Below, one piece after another: positions 12,223 through 21,965 of a stretch of DNA of 64,000 nt. This stretch comes from Hemerocallis citrina (taxonomy: Eukaryota > Streptophyta > Magnoliopsida > Asparagales > Asphodelaceae). The position numbers and the translations under genes were made by a program. The notes beneath the pieces were generated by a model, which had not been told where the DNA came from, searched no databases, and was given only the letters and a program-made list of their open reading frames with translations. The stretch spans positions 244,541,818 through 244,605,817 of the forward strand of contig CM030364.1 in assembly GCA_017893485.1 (NCBI GenBank). Direction: 5' to 3'. Numbering within the stretch: the stretch's first letter is position 1; the number at the start of each line of letters is the position of its first letter.

Positions 12223-13430
12223 TAAACACGTTAGCCTCACAAGCTCTAGAAATTTCGCGTCCGCGAATAGTATCGAAATCAACAAAATTATCCGAATCAA
12301 CTAGAAAACCCATCTTTCTAGTCAGCCCAAGCATCTCAATATTGGAAAGAGAGTCAAAGTGCACTTGGTATAAGGAACCCAAATGTTCCTTACCTGCAGA
12401 AAATGGAGAGGGGGTAGAAGAATCGTACTTGCGAAATTGATGCACAATCGGTGACTGAGAGTCAGCCATAACATTCGATACTCTGCTAGCTCGAATACGA
12501 GCACTAGAACGGATAACAGATAAAAATTTCTGTTTAATAATATTTTTTCCCCTTTATTTTGTTAATAATAGTACCCTGGTTCTCAAAGTCGGGCCCTCCC
12601 AATGAGCTCACTGACTCACTTGAGGAATCAACGTCACCAATAGCTCCACCGGACGTACGGTTCGAATGGTCATAACTGTGGACCGCAAAGGATGACGAAT
12701 GGTTGGAAGTTCCACTACCTCTAATGGAAGGGAAAGGCTCTTCCATCGGAACATGAGGAGACCAACCAGCAAGTAAAGGAGGACAATAATAAGTGATATG
12801 GGATTTGAGGTTGAAACAAGTCAAAGAAATTGAAACAGGACTAATTCTCACAAATAAAAAGTTGAGGAACTTTAAACAATAAGCCGAAAGGAGTTGGTAA
12901 AGAAGAGAAATAGGTGGAAAGAATACCTGCTTATGAGAGTGGTTGATCCAACTCTGCCAACTCATCAACTAAAAGATCATTTTTATCAACCCAAGCATCG
13001 GCCTTAAGAGTAGGAGAGAGAGCCGCTTTAGTAGGCAAAGAGGAGGGGGAGGGCCTAGAAGAGTGGGAGCAGTGGACTGCGCTCATGAATTTGTCCCAGT
13101 CTGAAGAAAATTGCAGATTGACGTCCTAAACAGGCCACTTCTCGGTAGCCTCTACTGGAATATGCTTAATAGGAAGAGAGGAGGAGGGTACCGGAGGGAC
13201 AGCAGACGAAAGATCCGCACTGGCAAGCTGCATCATTGGCTTTGAGGGTGACTCAGTCGTAGTCCCCTGGTGAGAAGGGAGAGATTTCTCCGCTGCCAAA
13301 CTAGGATTAATCCATACCAAATTGGGGGCTTTAGAAGGGGAGATTTTGGGTTTGGAAGGTGTAATAACTGATCTGCTAAGGAATGGACTTTTTTATTTTT
13401 TTTTGCGGATCTTTGAGAGACCTCCGTCAC
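12215..13430 (-). pseudogene. L1 ORF1 remnant
   Basis: Upstream of ORF2 the minus strand carries broken, Ser/Pro-rich frames, the usual place for the L1 RNA-binding ORF1 protein. The last piece is open from 12469 to a TAG at 12215-12217, and its stop overlaps the ORF2 start in ATGATTAG. A start is possible at 13430 (MTEVSQRSAKKNKKVHSL), after which the frame is lost at least twice. I see no zinc knuckle or clear RRM, so the assignment comes mainly from position and the overlap with ORF2. Confidence 0.5.
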
Positions 13431-13488
13431 TTAGACAAAAGAGTGATAGACTGAGAAGAGGTACCGACGGAGAAGGAACTGCACTTTT

Positions 13489-14194
13489 AGAAAAATTCTT
13501 TTGTCTAAACACACTTCAAATTAAGCTTATTAAATGCGTACTTTGACTGTAAAAGTGCATTTATAACAAAATACATTTTCCAAAAGTAATGCCAAACAAG
13601 AGCCGTGGGGCACTTGGTATGCGGCATGGAAGATTAATAATAAGCCCTTGTTCCACTTTCTGTTAGCGCTGTGCTCTTCAACTTTTCAAACTTCACTTTT
13701 ATTTGATTTCTTACAAGTGCAAGGTGCAATTGTATTTGCAGGTAAAGATTTAAAATTTTATTTCAAAAAGTTTGGACCACCAAAATATCTCTAACTTTTC
13801 ATCATAATGTCCATTTTATATGTATTTTTCAATCATTATTTATCTCTAAAACATAAAGGATATTTAGCAAATAGAATACAAAATTTGGAGGAGTTAAAAT
13901 TTTCAAATGCAAATGTAATTAAAGGTTACACTTGCAATCCTGTAAACAACCCCTTTCACTCTAGGGACTTTTAAAAATGATTAGACTTTAGTACAATGCT
14001 TATTAGTCCTTTTTTTTTTCCTTTTAAAATCGAATCGACAACTGTCATTTTCTATTGTTGTTGCATATTTTTTGCTATTATAACTTTAGATAAACAATGG
14101 ATTCAGAATTTGACAATACAAAATTAATTTTTTGTAAATAGATATAAAAAATAATACCTTTCAACACTAATAAACAACTAAGCCTCTAGATTTA
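13489..14194. other. AT-rich intergenic stretch
   Basis: About 700 bp with no recognisable ORF or repeat. It includes short homopolymers (T run near 14010). Confidence 0.6.
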
Positions 14195-14234
14195 GAATTA
14201 GATGTCTAACCACAAAAGTGAGCAAATAATCACG

Positions 14235-14242
14235 ACTTCATC
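14235..14242 (+). repeat. hAT target-site duplication, left
   Basis: ACTTCATC directly precedes the left terminal inverted repeat. The identical octamer follows the right end at 17427-17434. Eight-base duplications are the hallmark of hAT transposition. Confidence 0.95.
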
Positions 14243-14254
14243 TAGGGATAGCAA

Positions 14255-14490
14255 ATGGGCCGGGTCGATCCGTGAACTGTCCGCGACCCGCTCGGTTAAT
14301 CTGGCCCGCGAAACAACGGTCCGGTTTTGGGTCGAACCCGTTAACGTTAACGGGTCGACCCGGGTCATTAGCGAAGCGAACGAAAAAGGCCCAACCCGCT
14401 CGCTAACCTACGGGTCGTCCCGCGGATTGCGAACCGTTTGATCCGTACGGGTCAAACGTTCGACCCGCTCCGGGTCGACCGTTGATCCGC
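14255..14490. promoter_or_regulatory. Left subterminal CGGGTC/GACCCG array
   Basis: Many direct and inverted GACCCG/CGGGTC hexamers packed in about 235 bp, including GGGTCGACCCGGGTC and CGACCCGCTCCGGGTCGACC. The right subterminal zone (17220-17420) has the same motif. By analogy with Ac-type elements these are probable transposase-binding sites; binding is inferred. Confidence 0.6.
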
Positions 14491-15059
14491 GGGTCCAGCG
14501 GTCACTGTTCAACAGAGCCGTTGAACGACTCTTTTAACCATTTTTTTGTGTTTTTTGTGTTTTTTTTTTGTTTATTTTTTCCCTATAAATACCCCCAAAA
14601 CTCAAACAAAAAATTCACACCTTACTCTCTTACTTTCTCTACTATTATTACTCAATTTATTTCAATTTGTGAACAATTGAACAAATAAGCTAGCGAGTCA
14701 TATACACGATCAAATTCCGATCGGATCGAAGTCAAAATTCAGCAACGTCTTCAAGTCTTCAGCTCTCTTCCAACTCCAAGTGATCAAGTTTTCTACTCTC
14801 CTCCAAGCTCTTCTCGAGTCTTCAATTCCGGATTTCTACTTCTACTTCTATTCTTATTTTCACGGGTTTTTTTATATACGCGTATCTACGGTGAACGGTA
14901 TCAAAATTTCATATCTCTTTTCTTCAATTTTTATTATTTTTGTAGTATAATTTTTGGTATCTTGTTTGTTTGTTGGTTTTTTGATCTTCTCTCTCACAAC
15001 CCTCTTGTTTTCTAGATTTTTTTGGTAACTTATCGCCCCTACATTGTGTAGTTTTTTTT

Positions 15060-16861
15060 TTGACATACACTACTACATATAAGCAACACATCCTAAATAA
15101 CCATAAAGACCTTCTTGTTGACCTATCCGGCCAACAAAAAATCCACGCTAGGACCGGTCTAGTTGATAGCCACCCTTATGATCCTGATTTTGTTCGTCAG
15201 GAAATAGCCCGATTAGTAATAAAGGAAGAGTTACCATTTTCCTATCCCGAGAGTAGGGACATGGAAAATTTTAATCAAATGGCCTTAAACCCTCATTTTC
15301 GAAGAATCTCGAGAAATACTTGCAAATCGGATTGTTTTAAAGTGTACAATAAAATGAAGGACGCTTTGATTGCAATTTTATGGAGTTTAACTTATAGAGT
15401 TAGTTTAACTTCGGATTGTCGGACGGGTTGCAACAATATTCCAATGATGAGAATCACTTGTCATTGGATCGACAATGATTGGATTCTTTAAAAAAGAATC
15501 ATATCACTTGCCGCGTTGTCCTATCCCCATAGTAGCGTTGAAATAACAAACTGTATTTTAGAAATTTATGATGTTTTTCAAATTCGCGATAAAATTATGT
15601 GTATTAGTTTTGATAATGCATCTAACAACAATGCATCAATTAGTATTTTAAAATCCGCATTAAACCCTCCATCTGACAATATTTTTCATGTTAGATGTGA
15701 ATGTCATATTTTAAATTTATGTGTTCAAGATGCATTAAAAATAGCCGATCCATATATAGTTAAAATTAAAAATTGTACATTTTATTGCATTAAGTGCCAC
15801 CGTATTTCAAGAATGAAAAAATTGGTGTAGGATTTCAAATATACCTTTTAGAAAATTTCCAAAGGTTGTCAAATACCGATGAAACTCTACTTTTGATTTA
15901 CTACATGTTGTTACCGAATATAAAGCACGCATAAATAATTTTTGTATCGCAAAAAATATGCCACATTTTGAAATGACTCCCCCCGATTGGTTTTTTGCTG
16001 AATCTTTGTTGAAATTTTTAGAACCTTTTAAAATCACGACTTTAAAATTTTCAAAATCATATGAATCTACTTCTAGCTAGTAGCATTTTTATTTCAATAG
16101 TTACTATGATGCAAACTTTTAATGAAATGTTAAGTGATGCTTATGTTGGTGATATTATAAAACCTGCATACAAATTTTTTTTGAAGTATTTTAATCCTCC
16201 TCCTATGTTGTTTTGTGTTGCTACCGTTATGGATCCTCGTATCAAATTAGAAGGTACGAAGAGTTTGATTGAAATGTTTTTTGCATTACTTGGGGAGGAT
16301 ATAGAAATAGAAATTGATTGCGCTTCTTTTTTAGTTAAATTTGAATCTACATTAAATAACGTGTATGGTTATTATGATAGATCTTTTGCTTCTAGTAGTA
16401 CAACTTCTGTAGTTAGGTCTTCTTCTGCTACTTCCAAAGGTAAGGGTAAAAGTAAATTTGATGATAGAACATTTAATTTACTTGCACAAATTCAATCCAA
16501 AAAACCTAGGAATAATCAACCAAATGAATTAAATTGGTATGACCAACAAGATTCTGAGTCTTCTACTTCTCCACTAGATTTTTTACAGTGGTGGAAAGAC
16601 CATGAACACACTTATAGTATTCTTAAATATATGGCTAAAGATCTACTAACTCCTCCGGTCTCTACAGTTGCTTCTGAAAGTGTATTTTCTTCAAGTGGTA
16701 GGGTTCTAACTGATCACAGGAATCGCTTGAAGCCCGACTCGTTAGAGATGCTCGTTTGCACAGAAGTCTGGCTGAAGGCTGAAGATAGGACACAAGGAAA
16801 ATTATTATCTACGTCCACAAGTGGGAGCAACTTGCCGGAAGAACAACAACAACATCAATAG
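15060..16861 (+). pseudogene. hAT (Ac-like) transposase, broken
   Basis: The first piece (15060-15491) covers the start of the RNase H-like core with LTSDCRTGCNNIPMMRITCH; the Asp of TSDCRT fits the first catalytic acid. A TAA at 15489-15491 interrupts it, but the frame goes straight on. The second piece (to 15830) has ISFDNASNN with the second Asp and FHVRCECHILNLCVQD. Frame breaks near 15830 and 16040-16060 lead to the third piece (16061-16861). It ends in the hAT dimerisation domain: DFLQWWKDHEHTYSILKYMA, then VASESVFSSSGRVLTDHRN and LKPDSLEMLVCTEVWL. No BED zinc finger is visible upstream, so the N-terminus is eroded or begins in a frame I cannot follow. Confidence 0.9.
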
Positions 16862-17219
16862 CAACCAAATGAAGAATTCAAGACCAACAACAACAAGTCA
16901 ACAACAACAAATTGAAGGCCATCAACTTGAAGACAATTGTAAATAGATAAAAAATTGTATTAAATATTTGCTTGTTATTTCAAATTAGAAAAATTGAAGT
17001 AAATTGAAATTATATATAAGAAATATGTTAGTGTATAAAACAAATTTGTAAAATCTTTATTTTTTATTAGAAATTGTGAAACTTGTATAACTTGAAATCA
17101 TATGAATAATATTTCAATATTTTTTGGCAATTTCACTCTTTCAATCTTATTATTATTATTACGATTTTTAATGTTTATTATTATTATTATTATTATTTTA
17201 AGTAAAAAAAAAATCTATC

Positions 17220-17420
17220 TAAACGGGCCAACCCGCGACCCGACCCGAACTGACCCGGGTTGGACCCAAAAGGGTTCACGGGTTGGGCGGGTCGCCATTT
17301 CAGCTCTTCGACCCGGTCCGGCCCGGTTAAGCCTCCAACCCGACCCGAACCCAACCCGCCCAAGTCAACCTCCAACCCGGGCGGGTCCGACCCGACCCGG
17401 CCCGGTCGACCCGAATGCCA
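17220..17420. promoter_or_regulatory. Right subterminal GACCCG array
   Basis: A dense run of GACCCG, AACCCG and GGGTCG words, mirror of the left array, ending just before the right terminal inverted repeat. Confidence 0.6.
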
Positions 17421-17426
17421 TCCCTA

Positions 17427-17434
17427 ACTTCATC
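17427..17434 (+). repeat. hAT target-site duplication, right
   Basis: ACTTCATC, identical to 14235-14242. Confidence 0.95.
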
Positions 17435-17562
17435 TTTCTCCCTTTGTTCTCTACAATCACACATAATCACGAAAATAAATGTAACTTCAAAATCCAAACA
17501 AAAATATAACATCCCTAGCTAGACACATAAAAATATATTATCCCTGAATTCTACATAACCAA

Positions 17563-17731
17563 ATTAGATGTCTAACCACAAAAACGAGCAAATAATCACG
17601 AGTTCATCTTTCTCCCTTTGTTCTCTGCAATTACACATAATTACGAGTTAACTTTAAAATTCAAAAAAAAAAAAAAGTAACATCCCTAGTTAGACAAAAA
17701 ATATATATTATCCCTAAATTCTACATAACAA
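17563..17731. repeat. Tandem duplication, copy 2 (empty hAT site)
   Basis: Reads through ATCACGAGTTCATCTTTCTCC with a single copy of the target octamer (one base different), then repeats the same downstream sequence as copy 1. It is the pre-insertion form of the hAT target. Confidence 0.85.
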
Positions 17732-17904
17732 GTGAGTTTACCAACCTTATCTTCCAAACTATCAAAATGATCGTGGAAGATCATAAGCGTGGATAGAGTT
17801 ATCGACGATATTACAATGATGATTAATAAATTTTAAAAAAGGAAAAAAAAATCAAATTTCATTTATCATTTCCACAACTTGCCATTCTATAGAAACCAAC
17901 ACAC

Positions 17905-17915
17905 TCACTTAATTT
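17905..17915 (+). repeat. Target-site duplication of truncated LINE, left
   Basis: TCACTTAATTT; the same 11 bases follow the A-tail at 18618-18628. Confidence 0.85.
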
Positions 17916-18617
17916 CATTAATAATTAGACCACTTTCTCTTTTGAGGAAAAGAGGCATTGAGGTGAGCACTGCTTGCACTAGATGTTTAACACAAGAGGA
18001 GGACATAAATCATATTCTGTTTTATTGTTCTAGAGCTAGAATGGTATGAGAGATTATGAGTCATAGGTTTGTGATTATAGAGCTGCCCGGGTCCAGTTCG
18101 GATGTCTGGGGCCACATCCGAAGTAACATGATTACAGGGGAGGATAGACTAGAATGGGACATAGCTGTTGCGTCTACTATTTGGAACCTATGGTTAGACC
18201 AGAACGACTTATGCTTTCGCAACATATTTATTAGATTATCTATTTTGATGCACAAAATTTACATATGTATTTATGAGTGGACAGGGCACCTAAGTTTCAA
18301 GAAGAGACCAAGATTGGAGGAGGAATAGCGGCTATCCAGGGCAACTTGGGACAAAGGGGAGACTTCGGCTGGAGGATGAGGAGCAACTTCGATATCATGG
18401 AGTGTCGTTTCGGTGGGTTGGTAGCAGTGGTGTGTCATTTGTATCTTATTTCCTGCACTTAGAGTTGTATTCCTTGTATCTTATTTATGCTTTGCTAGTT
18501 TTTGACCTCGATGGGTTTCCCTGATATGGGGAAAGGTATCTGTAATCCGACTTGTTTCGTTAATTCTGCATTAATAAAGCGATCACTATGTCAATTTTTT
18601 TATATAAAAAAAAAAAA
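17916..18617 (+). mobile_element. 5'-truncated L1 LINE
   Basis: A 702-bp 3' end of an L1, inserted in the same direction as the PPR gene and ending in an A run (18606-18617). It is flanked by a perfect 11-bp duplication TCACTTAATTT. The coding part is the ORF2 C-terminus. The rest is 3' UTR with GGGTTTCCCTGATATGGGG and CTGCATTAATAAAGCG close to the tail. 5' truncation with a variable-length duplication is typical of target-primed reverse transcription. Confidence 0.9.
17930..18328 (+). pseudogene. L1 ORF2 C-terminus (zf-RVT)
   Basis: The frame carries the zf-RVT zinc-binding pattern CTRCLTQEEDINHILFYC, then LEWDIAVASTIWNLWLDQND, the conserved Trp-rich tail of plant L1 ORF2. A TGA at 18047-18049 sits where Trp is expected (RMV*EI), and the same frame continues to the TAG after 18325. 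No RT or endonuclease is present because of the truncation. Confidence 0.85.
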
Positions 18618-18903
18618 TCACTTAATTTTTTTTATAAAATATAAATTACTTACTTTGATTTTTCTTAAACCAAAAACAACAACAACAAGAAAAAAAGATT
18701 CTTCTCTGCCATTGATCATTCCTCCTCTCCTCCGCCGCCGCCTGCCAGCTGTTCGATCAACTCCTCCACCTAAATCCCTAAACTTAGGAAGAAAGAAACC
18801 CAGTTCTGCTATCAATCCAACTAAACTGTACGTGCTTCTTATTCTCTCAATTTCTCTTTTATTCTATGAACTAACTGATTCTTGTAAGCTTTCAAATATT
18901 TCC
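18618..18903 (+). promoter_or_regulatory. Core promoter and 5' UTR of the PPR gene
   Basis: Only 285 bp separate the LINE A-tail from the chosen start codon. A TATA box TATAAAAT at 18633-18640 predicts a start of transcription near 18665, in the ACAACAACAAC stretch typical of plant 5' ends. The leader is then CT-rich with a CCGCCGCCGCC run. A GTACGT donor-like site at 18828 and an AG at 18887-18888 would define a 61-nt intron, too short to trust. The frame is also open across this leader, but those codons do not look like protein. Confidence 0.6.
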
Positions 18904-20604
18904 ATGTATCGTTTTCTTTCCACCAATTTCCCAAAATTTTATAGGAATTTAGGACTACCCATTTATCCGATATCATCAAATTGGATTCATTTTGATAGAC
19001 CCATCTCAAATCATACAGAAATATTAGTGCCCATATTACCCATTTTCTCAAAATTGCTTTTCTTCAACTTCTGTTCACTCTCTCCATCTAAAGATCCCAT
19101 TTTGGCCCAACCTATTTGTGAAATTTCAACTGAAGAGATTGTTGCTAGTACCAACAACAACAACCATTTAGTATCATCTATTGCTAGTTGTGTGTATGAA
19201 GCTATCATTGAATCAAACTCCAACCCCCAGCAGAGCTTGGAGTCAACCCTTGATTCACTTGGGTTGGAATTAACAACCGATTTGGTCAACGACATATTGC
19301 ATAGGCTTCAATATGAGGAGAGGTTGGCTTTTAGATTTTTCACTTGGGCAGGCCATCAAGATGGTTACGCTCACGAGAGAGAAACTTTTAATTGTATGAT
19401 TGATGTATTATCGAGCACTAGGTACAAGTTGAAGCAGTTCGGTGTTGTTTGTGATGTATTGGATCATATGAAGCGGAAGAAAAATGGTTCCGTTTCGGTT
19501 GAGGGGTTGATGGAAATTTTGAGGAATTACACGGCTAAGCATATGACCCATGTTAGGAAGTTTGCTAAGAAGAAGAAAATTAAGATAAAGGCACCGGAAG
19601 TTGACGCGTTTAACATGTTGTTGGATGCTCTTTGTAAGTGTAGTCTCGCTAGAGAGGCGGAGCTTTTGTTTCATCGAGTGAAGAAGAGGGTTGGACCGAA
19701 TGCAGATACTTATAATATTTTGTTCTTTGGGTGGTGTAGGGTAAGAGACCCGAAGAAAGCCATGAAGGTGCTAGAGGAAATGATTGATATGGGTCATGCT
19801 CCTGAAAATTTTACTTACAATACCGCGATTGATTCCTTTTGTAGTGTTGGCATGGTGGCAGAGGCAAGAGAGCTTTTTGAGTTTATGAGAACAAAAGGGT
19901 CCACGATATCTTCGCCTACTGCAAAGACCTATAGTGTAATGATTGTGGCACTTGCGAAGGATGATCAGATGGATGAGTGCTTTAAACTTCTTGCTGATAT
20001 GAGAAATAGTGGATGCCTTCCTGATGTTACTACATACAAGGATTTGATTGAAGGGATGTGCTTAGCTGAGAAGACTGAAGCTGCATACAAGATATTGGAA
20101 GAGATGGGTCACAAAGGGTACCCTCCTGATATTCTTACATATAATTGCTTTTTGAAGGTACTCTGTAATTTGAAGAAGCCCGATGAGGCGTTGCAGCTAT
20201 GTGAAAAAATGATAGAGGTAGGTTGCGAGCCAAGTGTTCATACTTATAATATGTTGATGATCATGTTCTTTGAGATTGGGGAACCAGATCGTGCAATTAA
20301 CATTTGGGATGAGATGGATAGGAGGGGATGTGAACGATCTGTGGATACCTACGGTATTATGATTGATGGATTGTTTAATTGTGAGAGAGTGGATGATGCA
20401 TACTCGCTTTTAGACGTGGTAGTAGACCAAGGGATGAAATTGCCGTTTCAGAAGTTTAATGCTTTCTTGCTGAGGCTATCTGAAATTGGAAATCTTTGTG
20501 CTATTCATCGGCTTTCAGAGCATATGAGAAGGTTCTACAATGTTGCTATGGCTAGACGGTTTGCCATAAGCCAGAAGAGGAAGAGCATGAGCTTGAGGAG
20601 ATAA
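18904..20604 (+). CDS. P-class pentatricopeptide-repeat protein, probably mitochondrial
   Basis: Intact intronless gene of 566 codons, and the only clear host gene here. I start at the ATG of MYRFLSTNFPKFYRNLG, which gives an Arg/Ser-containing, acid-free N-terminus like a mitochondrial presequence; the upstream ATG at 18502 lies in LINE sequence. Residues 112-160 hold the pre-repeat region (LESTLDSLGLELTTDLVNDI, FRFFTWAGHQDGY). About eight 35-residue PPR units run from 233 to about 514, opening with VDAFNMLLDALCK, ADTYNILFFGWCR, NFTYNTAIDSFC, KTYSVMIVALAK, VTTYKDLIEGMC, ILTYNCFLKVLC, VHTYNMLMIMFF and VDTYGIMIDGLF. There is no E, E+ or DYW extension, so it is P-class. Such proteins bind organellar RNA for stability, splicing or translation. 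From memory it resembles the Arabidopsis At1g73400-type protein; this is unverified. The RNA target is unknown. Confidence 0.92.
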   Translation: MYRFLSTNFPKFYRNLGLPIYPISSNWIHFDRPISNHTEILVPILPIFSKLLFFNFCSLSPSKDPILAQPICEISTEEIVASTNNNNHLVSSIASCVYEAIIESNSNPQQSLESTLDSLGLELTTDLVNDILHRLQYEERLAFRFFTWAGHQDGYAHERETFNCMIDVLSSTRYKLKQFGVVCDVLDHMKRKKNGSVSVEGLMEILRNYTAKHMTHVRKFAKKKKIKIKAPEVDAFNMLLDALCKCSLAREAELLFHRVKKRVGPNADTYNILFFGWCRVRDPKKAMKVLEEMIDMGHAPENFTYNTAIDSFCSVGMVAEARELFEFMRTKGSTISSPTAKTYSVMIVALAKDDQMDECFKLLADMRNSGCLPDVTTYKDLIEGMCLAEKTEAAYKILEEMGHKGYPPDILTYNCFLKVLCNLKKPDEALQLCEKMIEVGCEPSVHTYNMLMIMFFEIGEPDRAINIWDEMDRRGCERSVDTYGIMIDGLFNCERVDDAYSLLDVVVDQGMKLPFQKFNAFLLRLSEIGNLCAIHRLSEHMRRFYNVAMARRFAISQKRKSMSLRR

Positions 20605-21139
20605 AAGTTGCAGAACATAGCAGCATATTCTTTGCTGAAGTCAGGTGAAAGTAGCATCAGGTTGGCTCATTCACTTTTATGATGCTTATATGTTAAAGGA
20701 GCATCATTTTTTTAATGATCCATTAAATTATTTCCAGATTCAATGATTGTGATGCGCAGAACTAATTTGTACTTCACAAAAATTAGACATAGTAGATATA
20801 TTTGGCAAGCTAGTGTAAACTCACTGCTATATGGATACTTCGGTTATTTGATTAGTGTCTTCCAGTTTGAAATTCTTAGCTATTGATTATTGGTTTTTTT
20901 CTAGTGTGTTCAGTTTTCTATATACTTGTAACTGTAGTTGACTGCTTGTCTATCTTACTTAGATTATGGTATGGTTTTTCTCAAGTGCATATGGTTGGAT
21001 TGGCATATGAGGGTAGGGTGTGCTTACTGCTTCTCTAGTCCGTCCAGTTGAGCAAAGTTGCAAGTGTTTGGATCAGTTGAACTAACCAGTTGTGCAATCC
21101 AATCTGCTAGGTTTTCACATCCTGCGAGTTCTTATATTA
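20605..21139 (+). other. 3' flank of the PPR gene
   Basis: AT-rich, no ORF of note. The transcript end should lie here. AATAAA occurs only late, at about 21178-21183, so the polyadenylation site cannot be placed. Confidence 0.5.
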
Positions 21140-21306
21140 TCTATAACTATTATAATGGGAGAGATGGGGTTGTAAACAAATAAACAATTTTTTATTCCTT
21201 AGTGTGTGTGTGTCAACACGTGCAGCGCACGTGTTGGTAGATTTTTTTTGTCCTTTTCATTTCCCTCCCCATTTTCTCCACGTGCATCGCACGTGCATTA
21301 CACTAG
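21140..21306 (+). mobile_element. Helitron-like mini-element
   Basis: Starts TCTATAACTATTATAATGGG after an A (21139). It ends with a hairpin CACGTGCATCGCACGTG, eleven bases later CTAG (21303-21306), followed by T (21307). This matches Helitron rules: 5' TC, 3' hairpin plus CTRR, insertion between A and T, no target duplication. A second palindrome CAACACGTGCAGCGCACGTGTTG lies inside. At 167 bp it codes for nothing and would depend on an autonomous Helitron. Confidence 0.6.
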
Positions 21307-21514
21307 TCGTGATTATATTGGAACTCTGGAAACCAATACGTCATACCACCATCACTGTTCTCCTCCTTTTCTTCATACGCTTCTCCATAATGTATCTTGT
21401 AGGAGATGTAATATATAAACTTTTGGTTTCTTTAACCTCGTATAATATAAAGACACAGGGTAGACCTTTTGTGTGATACCCTGTACTTCGATTTATTTTA
21501 GGTAAAACTAACAA

Positions 21515-21965
21515 CTAGTTCGGGTCGGCTACATGAATCCTGTTTTTCCAATCTTCTCGGTTTAGCGCAAAATCTTTTGTAAGGTCACAAGCTATCATAT
21601 CTTTTCTCTCCGTTTCCACCCAAGTTAGTTTAGGTCGTTTCCTACCCCGAACTCTTATCTACAATACTTATCAAATCACTCTTTCTAACCGGGACACTAC
21701 TCGGTCTACGTGTGACATGTCCAAACCACCTAAGGCAATCCTTCTTAACTTATCCTTGATTGGAGTTGCCTTTAGAATTCTCGTATATGCTTGTTTCTAA
21801 TTCTATCATTTCTGGTTTTACCACACATCCATCTTAGCATCCTCATCTCCGCTACACTCATTTTTTGGACATGTTGTTTCTTTGTTGCCTAGCACTCTGC
21901 TCCATATATCATTGCTGGTCTAACAGCCGTCCTATAAAATTTTTTCCTTCAACTTCAATGGTATA
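21515..21965 (-). pseudogene. RTE-clade LINE, C-terminal remnant
   Basis: The minus strand reads as the end of a plant RTE reverse transcriptase. In order: FYRTAVRPAMIYGAEC, then KQHVQKMSVAEMRMLRWMCG and KTRNDRIRN. After frame slips come WFGHVTRRPSSVPVRKSDLI and, finally, NRIHVADPN before a TAG at 21515-21517. The region is broken by at least two frame changes and stops. Upstream domains are missing (5' truncation), and the 3' end lies just left of 21515. Confidence 0.75.

Larger units (their letters stand above)
7029..13479 (-). mobile_element. Near full-length L1 LINE
   Basis: About 6.45 kb on the minus strand, in the order 5' region, ORF1, ORF2 (endonuclease, RT, zf-RVT), long 3' UTR and A-tail. 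The 3' end reads GGCTTTAACCGTTTCAT followed by eight A (plus-strand T run 7025-7032), a typical plant L1 terminus. The nonamer TGCACTTTT flanks it at 7020-7028 and 13480-13488. As the minus-strand AAAAGTGCA it is a plausible 9-bp target-site duplication, though part of it overlaps the A-tail. The left flank is the decayed LINE at 4990-7019, so this element inserted at its edge. It is dead by stops and frameshifts. Confidence 0.75.
14243..17426 (+). mobile_element. hAT DNA transposon, complete ends, dead transposase
   Basis: 3184 bp bounded by TAGGGATAGCAAATGGG on the left and, read inward from the right, TAGGGATGGCATTCGGG. The outer 10 bases match at 9 positions. A perfect 8-bp duplication ACTTCATC flanks it. 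Subterminal zones 14255-14490 and 17220-17420 are dense in CGGGTC/GACCCG words, the usual kind of transposase-binding arrays in hAT elements. Between them lies one Ac-like transposase gene, plus strand, with a promoter-like 5' zone (TATAAATACCC at 14583). The uninterrupted second copy of the target at 17563-17731 confirms both boundaries. The coding region is broken, so it could move only with help in trans. Confidence 0.95.
14195..17562. repeat. Tandem duplication, copy 1 (split by the hAT element)
   Basis: The left part 14195-14242 (ATTAGATGTCTAACCACAAAA, then GAGCAAATAATCACGACTTCATC) and the right part 17427-17562 (TTTCTCCCTTTGTTCTCTAC and onward) together match the unbroken unit at 17563-17731. 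The transposon lies between the parts. Confidence 0.85.

Noticed and set aside
18828..18888. Possible 61-nt intron in the PPR 5' UTR
   Set aside because: Donor and acceptor words exist but the length is below normal plant introns.
18502..18903. N-terminal 134-codon extension of the PPR reading frame
   Set aside because: It begins inside the LINE 3' UTR, crosses its A-tail and the TATA box, and translates to low-complexity sequence. The ATG at 18904 gives a normal-looking organelle presequence.
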